A stretch of DNA of 64,000 nucleotides from Lentinula raphanica (lineage: Eukaryota > Basidiomycota > Agaricomycetes > Agaricales > Omphalotaceae): positions 1-64,000 of the forward strand of contig JANVFP010000006.1 in the NCBI GenBank assembly GCA_027919835.1. The letters run 5' to 3'. The translations under genes and the position numbers were made by a program. The notes beneath the pieces are model-generated. The model had not been told where the DNA came from. It worked only from the letters and a program-made list of their open reading frames with translations, and made no database searches. Every line of letters starts with the position of its first letter. Positions within the stretch are counted from its first letter, which is position 1. Positions 31,577 through 45,000 of this stretch are shown here, piece by piece.

Positions 31577-32259
31577 CCAGGGTCAACCGTCAATTGCTTG
31601 ATTGAGGCATATCTAGAATTTCATGTCTATAAGAACAATTGAGATATCTATTCAGGCTAATTTGGACTAATATACTACACAAGAGGCGAGACTGATGAGT
31701 CTGATCATGTTCAACATTCTAGTCGTACTGGATGGAGCTTGGTTTCGCGCTATAGGAATATCTCGAGCAAAAGACCATATCTCGGAACGTACAGACTACA
31801 TTTGAGAATCCTGAACACGAATATCATCAAATCAAGGGAAAAAGGTGGGGAGATAAGAGAACGACGTACGATGGTGACCAAAGAATGAGCACCCTGATGG
31901 ACACGCCGACGAAATTACGCGTGCACCGCTATAGGTGTCGTAGTACTACCAAAGCCCAGGTTATGGCTGCCGAATTGCGACCCGTATAACTGTGAATTCT
32001 GGAGAACGTGAGTCTGGGTTCAATGCGAGCTGTGAATTCTTGTCAACGAACCGGTGAGTTCGGCGAGACCGGCGAAGCTTTTTCTAGATCAACCGGAGAA
32101 CTAAGAGGCGAAATCCCATTGGGATCCAGGCGACCCCTTTGAGAGGCCATATAACCCCCTTGAGGGACCGCAGGAACCTTGTTCGACGTCTGATAGTTGG
32201 TTCTTTGAGGATAGCCTTTATGAGACTTTGTAGTTCCACGTCAGTCCGTATGATACAAG

Positions 32260-33353
32260 TCATCCAACACAATTGAGACATACCGATTCTGGATGTGCTG
32301 TGTTCGGCTCTGAAGACCCAGTAAGACAAGCTGGAGAAGTGTACGATAGTTTGGACACGGACCTGTCTTCAGATCTTCTGGCTTGAAAAGGATGACTGGC
32401 CGGGATCCCACCACTGGTACATCACACAAACCAGCCGCTACTAAATTCTTCGTGTCCTTGACTTGTTCCTTGTAAAAAGGATCCGCAGAGGAACCTTGGA
32501 GAAATACTCTCAAGGTGAATGGGCCCTGTAGTCCTTTGTATTTGTATGATTCTGGAATATGATAGTTGAAATATCTTGCATCATATTGGGGAATTTCTGG
32601 TCTTGGGAATTTCGTAAAATCTATAATGACCGAGTCTAAGACGAAGAACCGATAAGTAAAGCTGGACAAGGGTGCCATAGTTTGAACACAGACCTTTCTC
32701 TATCTTCGGTGTCGTTAGCGGCTTTGGCTTTGCTGATGTCGCTTCTGGCTTAATAAGGATGACTGGCCGGGATCCCACCACTGGTACATCACACAAACCA
32801 GCCGCTACTAAATTCTTCGTGTTCTTCGCGTTCTTGACTGCTTCCTTGTAAGACGGATCTACGGAGTTGACTTGGAGAAAGACTCTCAAGGTGAACGGAC
32901 CCTTCTGTCCGTTATATTCGTATGATGCTGGGATTGGATAGTCGAAATATTCTGGATTGGCTCTCGGAATTGATACTTTGGGAATTTTATCGAAGTCGAG
33001 GTGAACCTGATCTGAGATAAGAAAACAAATCAGTAAAGCTGGCCAAGTGTGTATGAAAATTTCAGATACAGACCTTGTGTCTGTTCTTTCGGTGAATTGG
33101 AGTTCGAATTCGCGCTGCTTGGGCTGTTGGACGACGGATGTCGTTGATCTACCGTAGAGGGATATGAGCCCATATAGCCCCCTTGAGGGACCATAGAACT
33201 CCCTTGCGGGGCCGTAGAACCTCCCTGAGGGGAAGTGGAGGTCCCTTGAGGTCCCTTAGAGCGCCATGGAAGGTATCGAGAGAGCCCTGGGACCGGCGCT
33301 GCAAAGGTAGTTGCGAAGATGGAGGCGATAATGAAGCCGACGTATATGCGCAT
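32260..33353 (-). CDS. Secreted protein with two tandem copies of one exon-encoded domain
   Basis: The ATG at 33353 starts MRIYVGFIIASIFATTFAAP, a signal peptide. A Gly/Gln/Ser-rich linker follows (PQGGSTAPQG, SNSPSSANSN). After a phase-1 intron (about 33071-33013), one exon encodes a domain of about 100 residues with YFDYPIPASYEYNGQKGPF, TLRVFLQ and AAGLCDVPVVGSRPVILIK. A second phase-1 intron leads to a homologous exon (YFNYHIPESYKYKGLQGPF, TLRVFLQGSS, same core). A last short exon gives a stop near 32260. No known family. Shared features with the genes at 36237 and 37625 (signal start, Ser/Asn linker, an FDYP followed by a Y-G/K segment) suggest a diverged paralogue. Probably secreted; function unknown. 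Confidence 0.65.
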
Positions 33354-34861
33354 GTCGCAGTAGTAGTGAAATGGTTGGTATTGCAGGAAAGAAGGGACTT
33401 CTAAACCACCAGGATTTAAGTTGTATCCGACCAGCGGAAGTTGAACGTTGGAAGTGGTAGTGTGAGGGTGAAGAAAGGATGGTGGATGTCGATGCAAGAC
33501 CAAGGAATCTATAAATGATTGTAAATCAATCATTTACTTATTAATGATCCCAAAACGACCGTCGGCTCCAAGAGACGTAGACCCGCCTTCGGAACTTCCG
33601 AATCGGAAGTCGTTTCTTGTCGCTCCCTTCCAGTCTCTTCCAACCTCGAAGGGAAACGTACTACGTAGAAAGACCGGAGCTGACTGTTGAAGCGGTCGTA
33701 GGACTCTGTATACGGATAAAGTATATGAGTACTATAGGGCTGGTAAGGACTGGTTTATTCTTGCTACTTGAAGTTGTACCGTCGGTTCCAATGGCAATTG
33801 CTGTGTAGGAGATAGATTTGACTTTGTGCGCCAAAAGAATGCACAGGACTTACACAAAACTTGGAGACCGAGGCCTCTGGTTGGTGCTTGGCTCCTCGTC
33901 AACACTGATGTCTGGCATCATCCAAATCTCCAAGAAAGACGTGCCGGCCTTCGCGACTAGCGGTCATTGGAATTCAGGATGAGGAACTACTTATGCTATC
34001 ATGGTAGTACGGCCTGATGAATCTTTTGAGAGCACACGCCTTCCGAACCAGCCTTGGCGAATATAACAGAAACTCTTCAATAAACTGACTCCAGGCTGAC
34101 TCCAGTTGAACACGTTCAAACTTCGAAGAGGTTCGAAATCAAGGCTGAAGCTGAAGCGCGGTGCCATCGGATAAATTGCAAATGTGGCTGTGCTATTGCT
34201 TATTTTGTTGGTGACCTTCAAACCTCTTCAAATTTCAAACCCTGGCAGTTCCACTTCCAGTCTCCTCCTTCGCCTTCGTTTCCTGCCTCAAAGTTGAATT
34301 ATTGTTAGGAGCTACAGTACACTCATCGGGACACCTGAAACTACCTGAAACTACCAGAAACTGCGTGGTACTCCAATCAACAACCCATATATAGGGGGAA
34401 AGTAGCAGCAGCAGCAGTAACTTTCAAGTTTGCACGGGCGACCCATGCTACTTATGGTCTCATCGAGCCAATACCACTAACAGTAAGCCCTCCTTCTCGG
34501 CCTTAGCAGGCCTTAGCCTACTCGGTTCACTATAGTATTTTCCTTGTGGTAGGTTTTTATCTGAGTCCATTCCTAGTATTCGCGATGAACGTTCGAACAT
34601 CATCGATCATCACTGTCAGGTGGCAGGTAGTCTTTATGAAGTCGGTCTGCCACTCTAAACGCTCAGATTGTCCATCGACCAAGGTCATTGGTCATCTTAG
34701 GCTGTTTCATTCAACAAGTATCGACTTATACGACGGTCATGCTTGACGTGGAATCTAGATTTGTTCCTCAATGCCTCTGGAAATAAACTTCTTACAGACG
34801 GGACTCCACGATCATCAGAACTGTGGGACCAGTGGACAGTTCGCCAGAGTCCCCACTGCTC
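33354..34861. other. Intergenic, no gene seen
   Basis: A 76-codon minus-strand frame (33991-34221) and a 63-codon plus-strand frame (33617-33808) have no recognisable features. A short CAG run at 34408-34421 is the only simple repeat noticed. Confidence 0.5.
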
Positions 34862-34868
34862 TATAAAA
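34862..34868 (+). promoter_or_regulatory. TATA box of the glycopeptide-like gene
   Basis: TATAAAA, 52 bp before the ATG at 34920, in a good position for a fungal core promoter. Confidence 0.6.
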
Positions 34869-34919
34869 GTGAGAGTAAAGACAGATATCCAAGTACGTTG
34901 TTGCTTGTCCAAACTCGAC

Positions 34920-35959
34920 ATGTTGCTCTCTGCTAAATTCGCTGCTCTTATTGTGTTTGTTGTTGGTGTTCAAGCCGAGACCCACACGGTTGTTTTTGTC
35001 AATCGGTAAAGCATTTTTTTGTCTCTTTGAACAAGATTATGAATGAAGATATACTTGATCACCTTGATCACAGTTGCGGAAGAGGTACAGTGAGTACTCG
35101 GAATCTTCTGGCAGTTTCAAAACCCTGGTTCACTGACACCTATGTCAATCAAGCCGCGCTTGAAACGGAATGGGGTGACATTGTCAACGGGAGGACCATA
35201 TACGTCTAACGGTAAGCACCGATTGTGCACGGCAAGCTCCCAAGTTGATCATATTTTGTTCAATCTTCAAGGACCTCTCGAGGCGGCCATTGCGTGAGTA
35301 CTTACACTTCGTTGATTTCAACGTTTCTTTTGGTTGAGATGTATTATATGTAACCATCGATTCTTTGTAGATACCTCGACGTTGGTGAGAGTTCCCTGAT
35401 TTTGATGTCCCATGTTGTAGTTACTGATAGCTCGAACAGGATGCGGTGCTGATGGAGAGGGTTGTACTATGGTGGAAACCACCCTAGTCAATCCCACTAC
35501 GCCTGGGTCTGGTTCGAGCACTGATATTACTTTGATCCCCCCGTACGTCCGCCCATCGTTTGTTCATATGATGAACGGATTGTCTACAAGTGCTGACATT
35601 CAATCAGCCATGAATTCTCTGTTACCACTGGATTTGGGTGGGTTTTTCTTGTCACTATCTGGAACTTATTCTATGCATAGTGATTTTGCGAAAATTACAG
35701 ATACTATAACGGTTGTGATGGTGCTGGCACAGACTGTATGCTCCCCTTATCCTCTCTAAACTCGGAGAATGTTGCTGAAGCATCCCTATAGGTACCAATC
35801 CTAGCTGCCCTTTGGCGTTTCGCAAACCCAGCGATACTTTTGCTCAGGTTGCATGCCAGGCTGATAATGTGAGTACTATATCATGTCTCTCACTCTTGGG
35901 CTCAGGGCGACACATAATATCTTCGATAGGTCAACCTTGCTATTACTTTCTGTGATTAA
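34920..35959 (+). CDS. 'Glycopeptide'-type cysteine-rich small secreted protein
   Basis: About 155 residues from nine small exons. The signal peptide MLLSAKFAALIVFVVGVQA is followed by ETHTVVFVNRCGRGTP, LSTGGPYTSNG, AAIAYLDVGCGADGEGC, then LVNPTTPGSGSSTDITLIPP, HEFSVTTGFGYYNGC, TDCTNPSCPLAF and QACQ-like VACQADNVNLAITFC before the stop at 35959. This succession, with conserved cysteines, matches the small secreted 'glycopeptide' family (thaumatin-like in overall look) of Agaricomycetes. Every exon join keeps the family alignment and has GT-AG ends, which makes the model firm. Function in this family is not settled; some members are associated with cell-wall or host interaction. Confidence 0.85.
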
Positions 35960-36236
35960 ACGTCTATGTTTACAGAATGGCACTGTAAATGGGAACTAAT
36001 TTTGTTCTTGATCGGACTCATTCATGATACTCAGTATCATTGGTGTCACCTTCTTGACTCTCTGACGCTTGCTAGCATTTCGCGCTTGAATAATAAAGCA
36101 TCGAAGTAGTTCAGCTACATACATCCGATACAAAGTGGCCTGCACATGGGTAGAAGTTGACAACTATATAACTTTTGAAATTGACATTATATCAGTCTCT
36201 TGTCGTCATGAGTGCAACCATATGAAAACATACCTA

Positions 36237-36966
36237 CTACAGACGTTCCTCAAACCACGAAGTTCCCGGTTGCTTTGCTGTCTGCAGAATGACAACGTAG
36301 CTGGTGTGCTTTTCAGACTTCATGGACTTCCAAGTCTTTGATTGAGCCACACTATTGGGCAGCTTAGAGTTGCGTGGATCATAGAAGAAACCCGAATCCA
36401 CGTATTCGTAACCATCAACACCCTTCAGCTCTGTCGTACCGACCCCCAGAGTCTTGCGCAGCCCGTCGAAAGCTGCCTTGTTCTTTCCGAAATCCCTGAG
36501 AATCAAGTCGGTCTTCCCGTTGTACTCTTGCAGGGGATAGTCAAAGAAACCAAATTGATCTCCTTGATCTCCTTGACCTCCCTGAATTCCATTCCGTTTC
36601 CGAGGCAGACTGTCTTGACCGATTTTCTCCACGTCTATATTGACTTGTTGAAAAAAAATGATTACTATGAGGGATATCGAACAGGTAGAGCCATGAACAC
36701 CTACGCTCATGTAATGACTCGGATTTCGATTCTGAAGATGGCGTGACTGCAGCTTGGTTGGGCGTCGAAGGACCAGATGTATCCCCACTTTGCTGAGAGA
36801 GTTGATTGCCCCTCTGAAGTTGCACAAATGTTACTATGAGTAATTGAACAGTGAGTGCTAGACGTACACGTTCAACAAGGCTAGTACCGCGATCACGATT
36901 CGGGTGAGGTGCGGCGAGGACCATAGCCAAGATGGAGGAGACAACAAGGATAGCGTAGAAGCGCAT
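36237..36966 (-). CDS. Small secreted protein, tandem copy 1
   Basis: The ATG at 36966 starts MRFYAILVVSSILAMVLAAP, a signal peptide. An intron follows LVER, then a Ser/Gln/Asn-rich linker (RGNQLSQQSGDTSGPSTP). A second intron leads to the domain exon with EKIGQDSLPRKRNG, FGFFDYPLQEYNG, KTDLILRDFGKNK and YEYVDSGFFYDPRNSKLP. The stop used here is at 36237, but the sister gene at 37625 reads through an extra exon, so the 3' end is uncertain. A TATA-like sequence (TATAAAG on the minus strand, about 37083-37089) lies 117 bp upstream. Unknown family; probably secreted. Confidence 0.65.
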
Positions 36967-37624
36967 TTTGATGTTTCGAGGTTGTAGTTATGTAGATAGA
37001 ATGATTCAAGCTCTACTTTCTATTTTCTGAACCAGCAGAAAAGAGCGATGTTGAGAGAAGAGAGAGGGGGGTTTGAACAGGACTTTATAGGAGCTTCTAT
37101 GGTTACCCACTAGTCCAGCAGATGCATGTCAAAACACGAATCACGACCATCTCTGATGCTCTTTTCGATGATGATCGAATGGAGCGAATAGGAGTTGTGG
37201 GAGGTTGTGGGCCTGTTTCTAGCAGGGATCCGCCGACGGGAGGGAGTGTTGCAGGATAGATCGAGCTATGATAAAATTGGCTGTATTTTGGCTTGGCCCT
37301 TGGGTTTGCTCGGTTTGCTCGGTTAGAGAGTAATAGGAAGCCATTGATGCCGTAGAGTTCAACTGAAGTAGCTGCGTCTGAAGCTTGCTCGACTGTGTAG
37401 CTGGTAAGACTCCAGGGACCAGAACAGACTTCAACAGAGACGATTACGGGCGTCTATACTCTTCAATGTAATTTGAATTAGCGCCCAATTTTTTTCTGTT
37501 TTGACGCCGACCATCAGATTCGAATTTCAGGTGCTAAATTCGCGACCACCTCGAGAACGATACAAAGTCTTACAAAGTGGCCCGCACATATGTATGAATA
37601 AGTTGACAACTGTTAAAATTGACA

Positions 37625-38440
37625 TTATATCAGTCTCTTGACGTGTCGAATCCAGTAATTTGAAAACATACCTACTAGTGTTCCTCCTACCACGAAATTC
37701 CCGGCTGCTTTCCTAGCTGCTGGACTCTCTGCTGTCTGGCTGCGCAAAATGATAACGTAGTGCAAGTATTTGAAATTGTTGAACTTTGATACGGATATCT
37801 TCGCTTGTGCGATAGCATTGGGCAGCTTGGAATCGCGTGGGTCATGGAAGATACCCGAATCCACGTAAATGTAGCCTTCATCCGTCTTGGCATCTCTCGC
37901 CCAATCCGCCTTCCTCTTGTCCCGCAGATCGTTACGCTGCTTGTAGAAACCCTCCTTGTCCTTTCCGAAATCCCTGAGAATCAAGTCGGTTCTCCTCTTG
38001 TACTGTTGTAGGGGATAGTCAAAGAAACCAAATAGATTTTCTTCAAGAACTCCTTTCCGTTTCCGAGGCAGACTCTCTTTACCGATTTTCTTCACGTCTA
38101 TATTGACTTTGGGAAAAGGAAATGATTAGGAGGAGGGGTATTGGACAGGTAAGGTCATCCGAAACACCTACGTTCATGCAATGGCTCGGATATCGATCCT
38201 GAAAATAGCGTGACCGCAGCCTGGTTGGGCGTTGAAGAACTAGGAGTATCTCCGCCTTGCTTAGAAAACTGATTGCCCCTCTGAAGTTGCACAGATGTTA
38301 CTGAGTATTCTGAGTAAGTGGACATTGAGTGTGAGGCGTACACGTTCAACAAGGCTAGTACCGCGATCACGACTCGGGTGAGGTGCGGCGAGGACCATAG
38401 CCAGGATGGATGAGACGACAAGGATAGCGTAGAAGCGCAT
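37625..38440 (-). CDS. Small secreted protein, tandem copy 2
   Basis: The same gene structure as its neighbour at 36237, about 1.45 kb upstream on the same strand: signal peptide from the ATG at 38440 (MRFYAILVVSSILAMVLAAP, identical to its sister), Ser/Gln linker, then a domain exon with KKIGKESLPRKRKG, FGFFDYPLQQYKRRTDLILR and YIYVDSGIFHDPRDSKLP. The last part (AAGNFVVGGTLVGMF) differs from copy 1. The TATA-like sequence at 38560-38566 is also conserved. Substitutions concentrate in the mature protein while the signal region is unchanged, which could reflect selection for diversification; this needs a codon test. Confidence 0.65.
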
Positions 38441-39019
38441 CTTGGTGTTTCGAGGTTGTAGTTATGTAGATAGAATGACTCGAGCTGTACTGGTAGATTT
38501 TCTGGACCAGAAGAAAAGATCGACGTTGAGAGAAGAGAGTGGGGGTCGTTTGAACGAGACTTTATAGGAGCTTCTATGGTACCCAGTAGTCCAGCAGATG
38601 CATGTCAAAACACTAATCACGACCATCTCTGATGCTCTCTTTTCGATATTGATCGAATGGAGCGCTCAGCGAATAGGAGTTGTGGGCCTATTTCTAGCAG
38701 GGATCCGCCGACGGGAGGGAGTGTTGCAGGATATCGAGTTATGATAAAATTGGCTGTATTTTGGCTTGTCCCTTGTGTTTGCTCGGTTTGCTCGGTTAGA
38801 GAGTGATAAGAAAACATTGATGCCGTAGAGTTCAACTGAAGTAGCTGCGTCTGAAGCCTGCTCGACTGTGTAGCTGGTAAGACTGCAGAACATTCAACAA
38901 AGACGATTACGGGCGTCTATACTCTTCAATGTAATTTAAATTGGCGCCCAAGTTTTTTTTCTGTTTTGACGCCGACCATCATTTCAGGTGCTGACAGTGA
39001 ATTCAGGACCACCTCAAGA

Positions 39020-42000
39020 ATGGACAGGACTCATCGCTTGGACGATGAGGACCTGATGGACGTCGATGCTTCTCCTACTAAACGATTCAAGGTTCGCTCT
39101 GCGAGCTATCGTCCTTTTCAAACCATTGACTTGTATGCCAGTACAAATCTTACAACGCGGAACTCAAAGATGTTCATCTACCCTCTGCTCTGAGTGCACA
39201 CTCTAAACCAGATGACGAGATTGAGGTCAGTATCTCTACACTCTCATCTATGAAGCCTTAAAGAAAACCTTGCATAGGATACACAATCCCATTTTTACGA
39301 GGCGTTATTACACTGGCAACAACTAAACCTGTCCCCCAGTTTCATCAAATTTTCTCAAAAATCGGCACCGCTGTCTTCGACTTTGCCGCTTCTGCTGCAT
39401 AATTGGCGTGAAGTGTTAGACTTATGGCTGGAAGCTCAGGCGGCATCAAACGATGAGGGTTTGAAAGCTCTTCTCGAGTGCGTTGGCCTCTAGGAATATA
39501 CTATGTCCGTTCTAACTGAAATCGCTCAGCCTTCTCCAAAAAATTGCTCAGGACTTGCGACTTACTCTGGCCCCAGCATATACACAACTGCTCGATCGTT
39601 TACTCCAGCTTTCGACAGGATCGGTTTCCAGCGAAGTTCTCACCACACTTCTGACTACATTGTCCGCACTTTTCAAATATCTGCTTGTGCCTTCTACGGA
39701 CTCTGTACTCTTGGAACAAACATGGCCTGTTTTTCGACTAACATTACCGAAATGCCTTCCTGAAATACAGAGAGCGCTCGCAGAAGTCTGGGGAACTGTT
39801 TTGCGAAGGTTGAAGGCTGCTCTTCGTGTAAAAGCTTTGGTCCTACTGTCCGAGGATCTAACAGGCATTGACGACGCCGCTGCTTGGTGTTTAGCATCTG
39901 CTTGCAAAGTGCGTACACAAGTCAGTATCGTTCCATCACTTGAACTCAACTTTTTCTATACAGTCCGTGTCTCAAACTCTGCACACCGTCACTCCAAGTC
40001 TAATCACGCCTCTCCTCGAGTTTCATCTGTCCTGTGAGGAGAGCGATGCATCTTATACCCTCATTCGGCGCGTTTTCACCGCGCTCATTCATCATGTCAA
40101 AGGCGCAGATCAATTTTCTTCTGTTGCAGAGCTAGTTGTCACCCAGTACGCCCAGATATCTTCCTCAGCCGAGGATGGACGGGAGGAAAAGCTCAGACGG
40201 ATACTAGAGGTTGCCGCAGTCGTCGCATCTGTTCGAAATGGGTCCAGATTAGCCCCTGCCTACCTTACCCAACTATACGCTTCAACGATGAGCATAAACC
40301 TTCCTGTATCCTCTCATCTGCACTCTGCCATGCTCAAGTTCACATCAGCGCTTCTCATGACCGGTGATCTGTCTATCTGGATGTCGTCTGGTCGGAATCT
40401 GCTCGCGCGGTTATGGCACGATGAGTCTCAGTCAAATAGCACGTTTTGTCTAGAGTTGCATGGTGTTCTGGCGGAGCTGCGATGGGGCGGGTGGAAGTCA
40501 CTTGCTCTGCCTGGTTTGCTTAGGCGCACGGGGAGATTGTTAGAGGTGGAACCGAGTCTCACGTTGAGGTTGATGGCTTCGCTTTGTCAGAATGGCAAAT
40601 TGGGGATGTGGATTTGGTGTGGAAGAAAAAGATTGCGGATTGGGTTTCCGTAAGACTAGAGGGACTGGTGCAAGATGAACACGATACTAGCAGCGAGGAA
40701 AAGGTACGTTGGTTGAGCCCTTTGGTCTACTGTCATCTTTTTGTCTCAACTCGATACCAGGGTAGTGAACTTCACGATCTACTATGTCTATCGACCTTCT
40801 TTACTCCCGACATTTCACGATCGCTTGCTGCCCTCACTGATAGATATATCCGAGATAGTCACACATCACCATCATTTTCATCCAATGAAGACATGGATTC
40901 CTTCCCTCATGCCGCTTGGTACATCAATGCCTGTCTGCGCTCTCTAGTCACACGTCCAGCGTCCGAATGGGTTCAACAGGTTGATGTAACGCAATGGCTG
41001 CAACTCGGTGTTGAACATTGGTCTTGGTCGAGAAATGTCCTTGAGGCTCTGGTTGAGTTGGAGCAAGTTTGGTGTGTATCATGGAATGCTCACTTTTTCT
41101 TTTTTCTTTGAGACCATCTAATTTGCTCTTTGCAGTGATACTTCAAAGCCAATTTTACCCTTCCAGGAAACGTATGGTCACCTGAAGAATGCTATTTTAT
41201 CGCATTCTCGTTCGCTGCGCTTGAGCGCACTCAAGATTTTGGCGTCGCCACTCGTCGATACATCACCAGATGTCCAGGCAGTTATCGATCGGTGCTTACA
41301 AGGGGAGCAAATCTCACTAGATGTTCAAGGTGTCAGGGAGCGTGTAGTGAAGATTGGACGCGTAGTGCAATCCGTGAAGCAAGACGATAACCTCAGCGCA
41401 TGTTTATCTGCACAGTGGCTAACAGGTAATGAACACAAACGCTACACGCAAACTGGTTGTGCTCATATATGACCCCAGCTCAACTGAAAGTAAACCTTCG
41501 CCCGATCTGGTCACCCGCTCAGACTGCCTTGTTTGAACTCTCACAGCGGTTCGGTAACGTCGTTTGGGATGTATTGTTCACGGACTTAAGAGCGCTATCG
41601 CTCGAGGAAGATACAGCGCCATCAAAACATCAGGACCATGATTCAGCGAAAGACGAAGGTGGCAACTCGAATGATCCTTGGGAAGAGGAACGATCTTGGA
41701 GAGATCCCAGTGCTCACAAGCAAAGGGAGGTCGTCATACAGTGGATGAATAACAATCTGAGGCGGAAAAAACTGTTACAAGTAAGCTATCCCCTTCGAGT
41801 CCTTCTTGTGCGTACATTCAAGGTCCCACCCCGTACAGGACTCGCAAGGAACTGATCGTTTGGACAAGCGTTCGTACGAGAATCAGATCCTTCACACTTT
41901 CGAGGAATGTCACTCGATAGCAGAAAAGCATAATCGTGATCTGATTCAGCTTTTCCTTGACATTACTGGTCCAGTGACCGAACCGAAACTTTCTCGAGCC

Positions 42001-45000
42001 AAGCTCAACGTCTGGCTCTCCCTTTTCTCCAAGTTTTCGAACCCAAAAGCACTTCATGCGACCGAATCCTTGCGATCCTTGTACTTTACCCTTCTCTCAC
42101 ACCCTGATCGAACGCTCCAATCTTCAGCTTTATCTTGCATCTTCACGTACAAACAACGCACATTGTCCTTATATGAAGAGAAGCTTCGTACACTTCTGGA
42201 TGATACCAGATGGCGTGACGAGCTTACCTCCTTCGATCTATCCTCCATTGAACCTCAAGATAGATCGGAAGTTCTCGATGTTGTCATCCGACTGCTGTTT
42301 GGAATGATGCTCGAGAAGAAGGGTCGATCGAGAGGAGCAGATCGTCGGTCGGCCGTCTTGACAACTCTTGGAGGATGTTCCAGTGATGAACTTGAACTTC
42401 TCGTCGATCTGATGTTACGGCCGATTACCGAAGGACATGGTTTGAGGCAAGGGCAAGATACTTTTATACAACGAACCTCTTCGGAAGCCTCGAATCGACA
42501 GCTAGTCGGGTATCTTACACTCTTAGGGGATGTGTTGAAGAACCTAGGCTCTCGGCTTGTCAAATATTGGGATGCCCTGCTGGGCACCACCATAGATATC
42601 ATCGCCAAATCTCAGGGAAAGATTGACGGAGATGAAGTTGAGGTAGACATTGAAGAAGCAGAGGATGATGATGCGCCTTCATCATCACCAAGCAAGCTCG
42701 TACGATCCATTCGACAGTTAGGTCTGAAGCGCTTAGCGGATTTCTTCCGCTGCCCCGTAGAGTTCAATTTTGCACTATACATGGAAGCTGTGTTTGCAGC
42801 TTTCATCACTCCTCGAATCCCGTCACTCGACACAGAGAATACGCAAGCACCATCCGCTCTGCTCGAGCTTTTCTACGTATGGACGCTGGACATCAAACAG
42901 GTGTCTTTTTTGGTCGAATATGACCAACAAGTCATACCAAAGATCTTCAGCTGTTTGACTGCGACTAATGTGAAACCTGCCGTTGTTTCTCGTATTTTTG
43001 ACATCGTGGATCGTCTTATCGCTTTTTCTAATGACAATGAGGAAATTTTGGACACCATTCTACGGCCAAATGTGGCCTTGCTCCTGTCGAACCTCTCCAC
43101 CTTTGTCAAACAATCCAAAAGTGTCGCCTCGATTTCCACACCATTAGGCCAACGACAGATCGGAATCCTTTCCCAAATTGCTCAGTACTCGACAAATGCG
43201 GAGGAAGCCGTCATGCTACTGCATCTGTTCTCCCCTCTACTTCGCAAGCCACATAAGGTTGTTTCGGAAAAGATCAAGACGGATATACTCAAAATCCTCG
43301 GCCACCAACTAGGTCTGATTCTTGAACTTCGAGACGCTTCTTCCGACAGCTATCAGCAAGTCTATGAGCTGTTGTCGTTGCTCTTCCTATCTCTCCGCTC
43401 ACGCCAGGCTCGGTTAAGCTTGATTAGCGGATTTCATGATCTTGCAAGAATACAAACATCGTTGAAGGATCTGGCACAACTGATGGACGATCTGAATGCT
43501 TACTCATTAAAGAGGATGGATGAGCCTGATTTTGAACGCCGCTTGGCGGCATTCGCTCGCTTGAACGAGTCGCTTTACCAGAATCTTTCAGTTCCTGACT
43601 GGCTCCCTATCCTCTACAATATGCTCAATTTCATACAAGATCCTGAAGAACTAGCCATTCGTAACCACGCATCGTTCTCTATGCGGCACTTTGTTGACCT
43701 TGTTACCGCACAGACTTCGGCTGAGCACGATAAAGTTTTCCTACGAGTGCTTTTCCCTGGTCTCAAGAATAGCTTGAAGTCGAAGAACGAGATGGTTCGC
43801 GTTGAAGTCCTCGGTGTTATTGCCTACGCTGTTGAAAAATGCGAGCATGTCAAATCACTCCAAGACATGAGAATTCTTCTGGCTCATGGCGATGAAGAAG
43901 CTAATTTCTTCAACAACATTCATCATGTCCAGTTACATCGTCGTTCTCGAGCTTTGCGTCGACTGGCAGATCAATGTGACGAGCAGCCGCTGCGTAATTC
44001 GACTTTAACGGAAATCCTCATCCCCTTGATCTCAAATTACATTGTCGAGACCTCTTCTTTGGACCACCACCTCGTCAACGACTCGATAAATGCTACTGGT
44101 CGATTAGCCAAACATTTATCCTGGAAGTCTTATTATGCACTGGTTCAAAAATATCTTCGCCTTTCCAAGGCGAAAGACGAGAGGGAGCGGGTATACATAC
44201 GAACGGTCGTTGCGATTCTCGAGAACTTTTCTTTCTCTATGCAGGAAGAGAGTGGAGGTAACGAAGGGATCGTCGAAGAAGACAATGTTGAAAGCGATGA
44301 CATCGAGACTACCGAGTCTCCCTCTAAGCCAGGTCTACAGTCAACCAGCCAGATTGCCGATGCGGTCAACCTCCACCTTCTCCCGTCACTTCTCGCTTAC
44401 CTCGAATCGCGAGATTCGACCACGGAGGACACCACGCGGATACCCATTGCTGTGGGTATCGTCAAAGTTGCCCGCCATTTGCCTTTTGAATCTGCACAAT
44501 TGCAGATTACTCGCCTTTTGACCACGACTAGCCAAATTCTACGCAGCAAATCTCAAGAAACGAGAGATCTTACGCGAGATACCCTTTGTCGAATAGCAGT
44601 CGTGCTGGGATCGGAATACTTGCCGTTGATCATCCGAGAGCTGAGAGCTGCGTTGCTACGCGGTCCACATCTTCATATACTCGCTGCAACTGTTCATCAT
44701 CTACTAGCCCAAGTGACTAAGGAAGAAGGGTTTGGTGTCCTCGATGAAAGTGTTTCCGACATTGCATTCGTATCTGCAGAAGTCATATTCGGGGAATCTG
44801 GCAAGGACGTTCAGGCAGAAGGATTCAAGACCAAACTGCGTGAAGTAAAGAGCTCTGCATCAAAAGGATTGGATTCGTTCCATATCACTGCCAAACACAT
44901 CTCCTCGGCCAGGATTAATGCGCTCCTTGTGCCTCTGAGAGACATCATGCACGAGACAGAATCAATCAAAGTAATGCAATCGGTCGACGAGGTGTTGAAG

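Larger units (their letters stand above)
36127..39019. repeat. Tandem segmental duplication of about 1.43 kb
   Basis: Unit 1 (about 36127-37558) and unit 2 (about 37559-39019) carry the two secreted-protein genes with their 5' and 3' flanks. Shared blocks include GATACAAAG at the start, GTTTGCTCGGTTTGCTCGGT, GTAGAGTTCAACTGAAGTAG, and CTGTTTTGACGCCGACCATC near the end. The end of unit 2 abuts the UTP20 ATG; the matching spot in unit 1 (about 37530-37558) is similar but has ACG where UTP20 has ATG. Confidence 0.8.
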
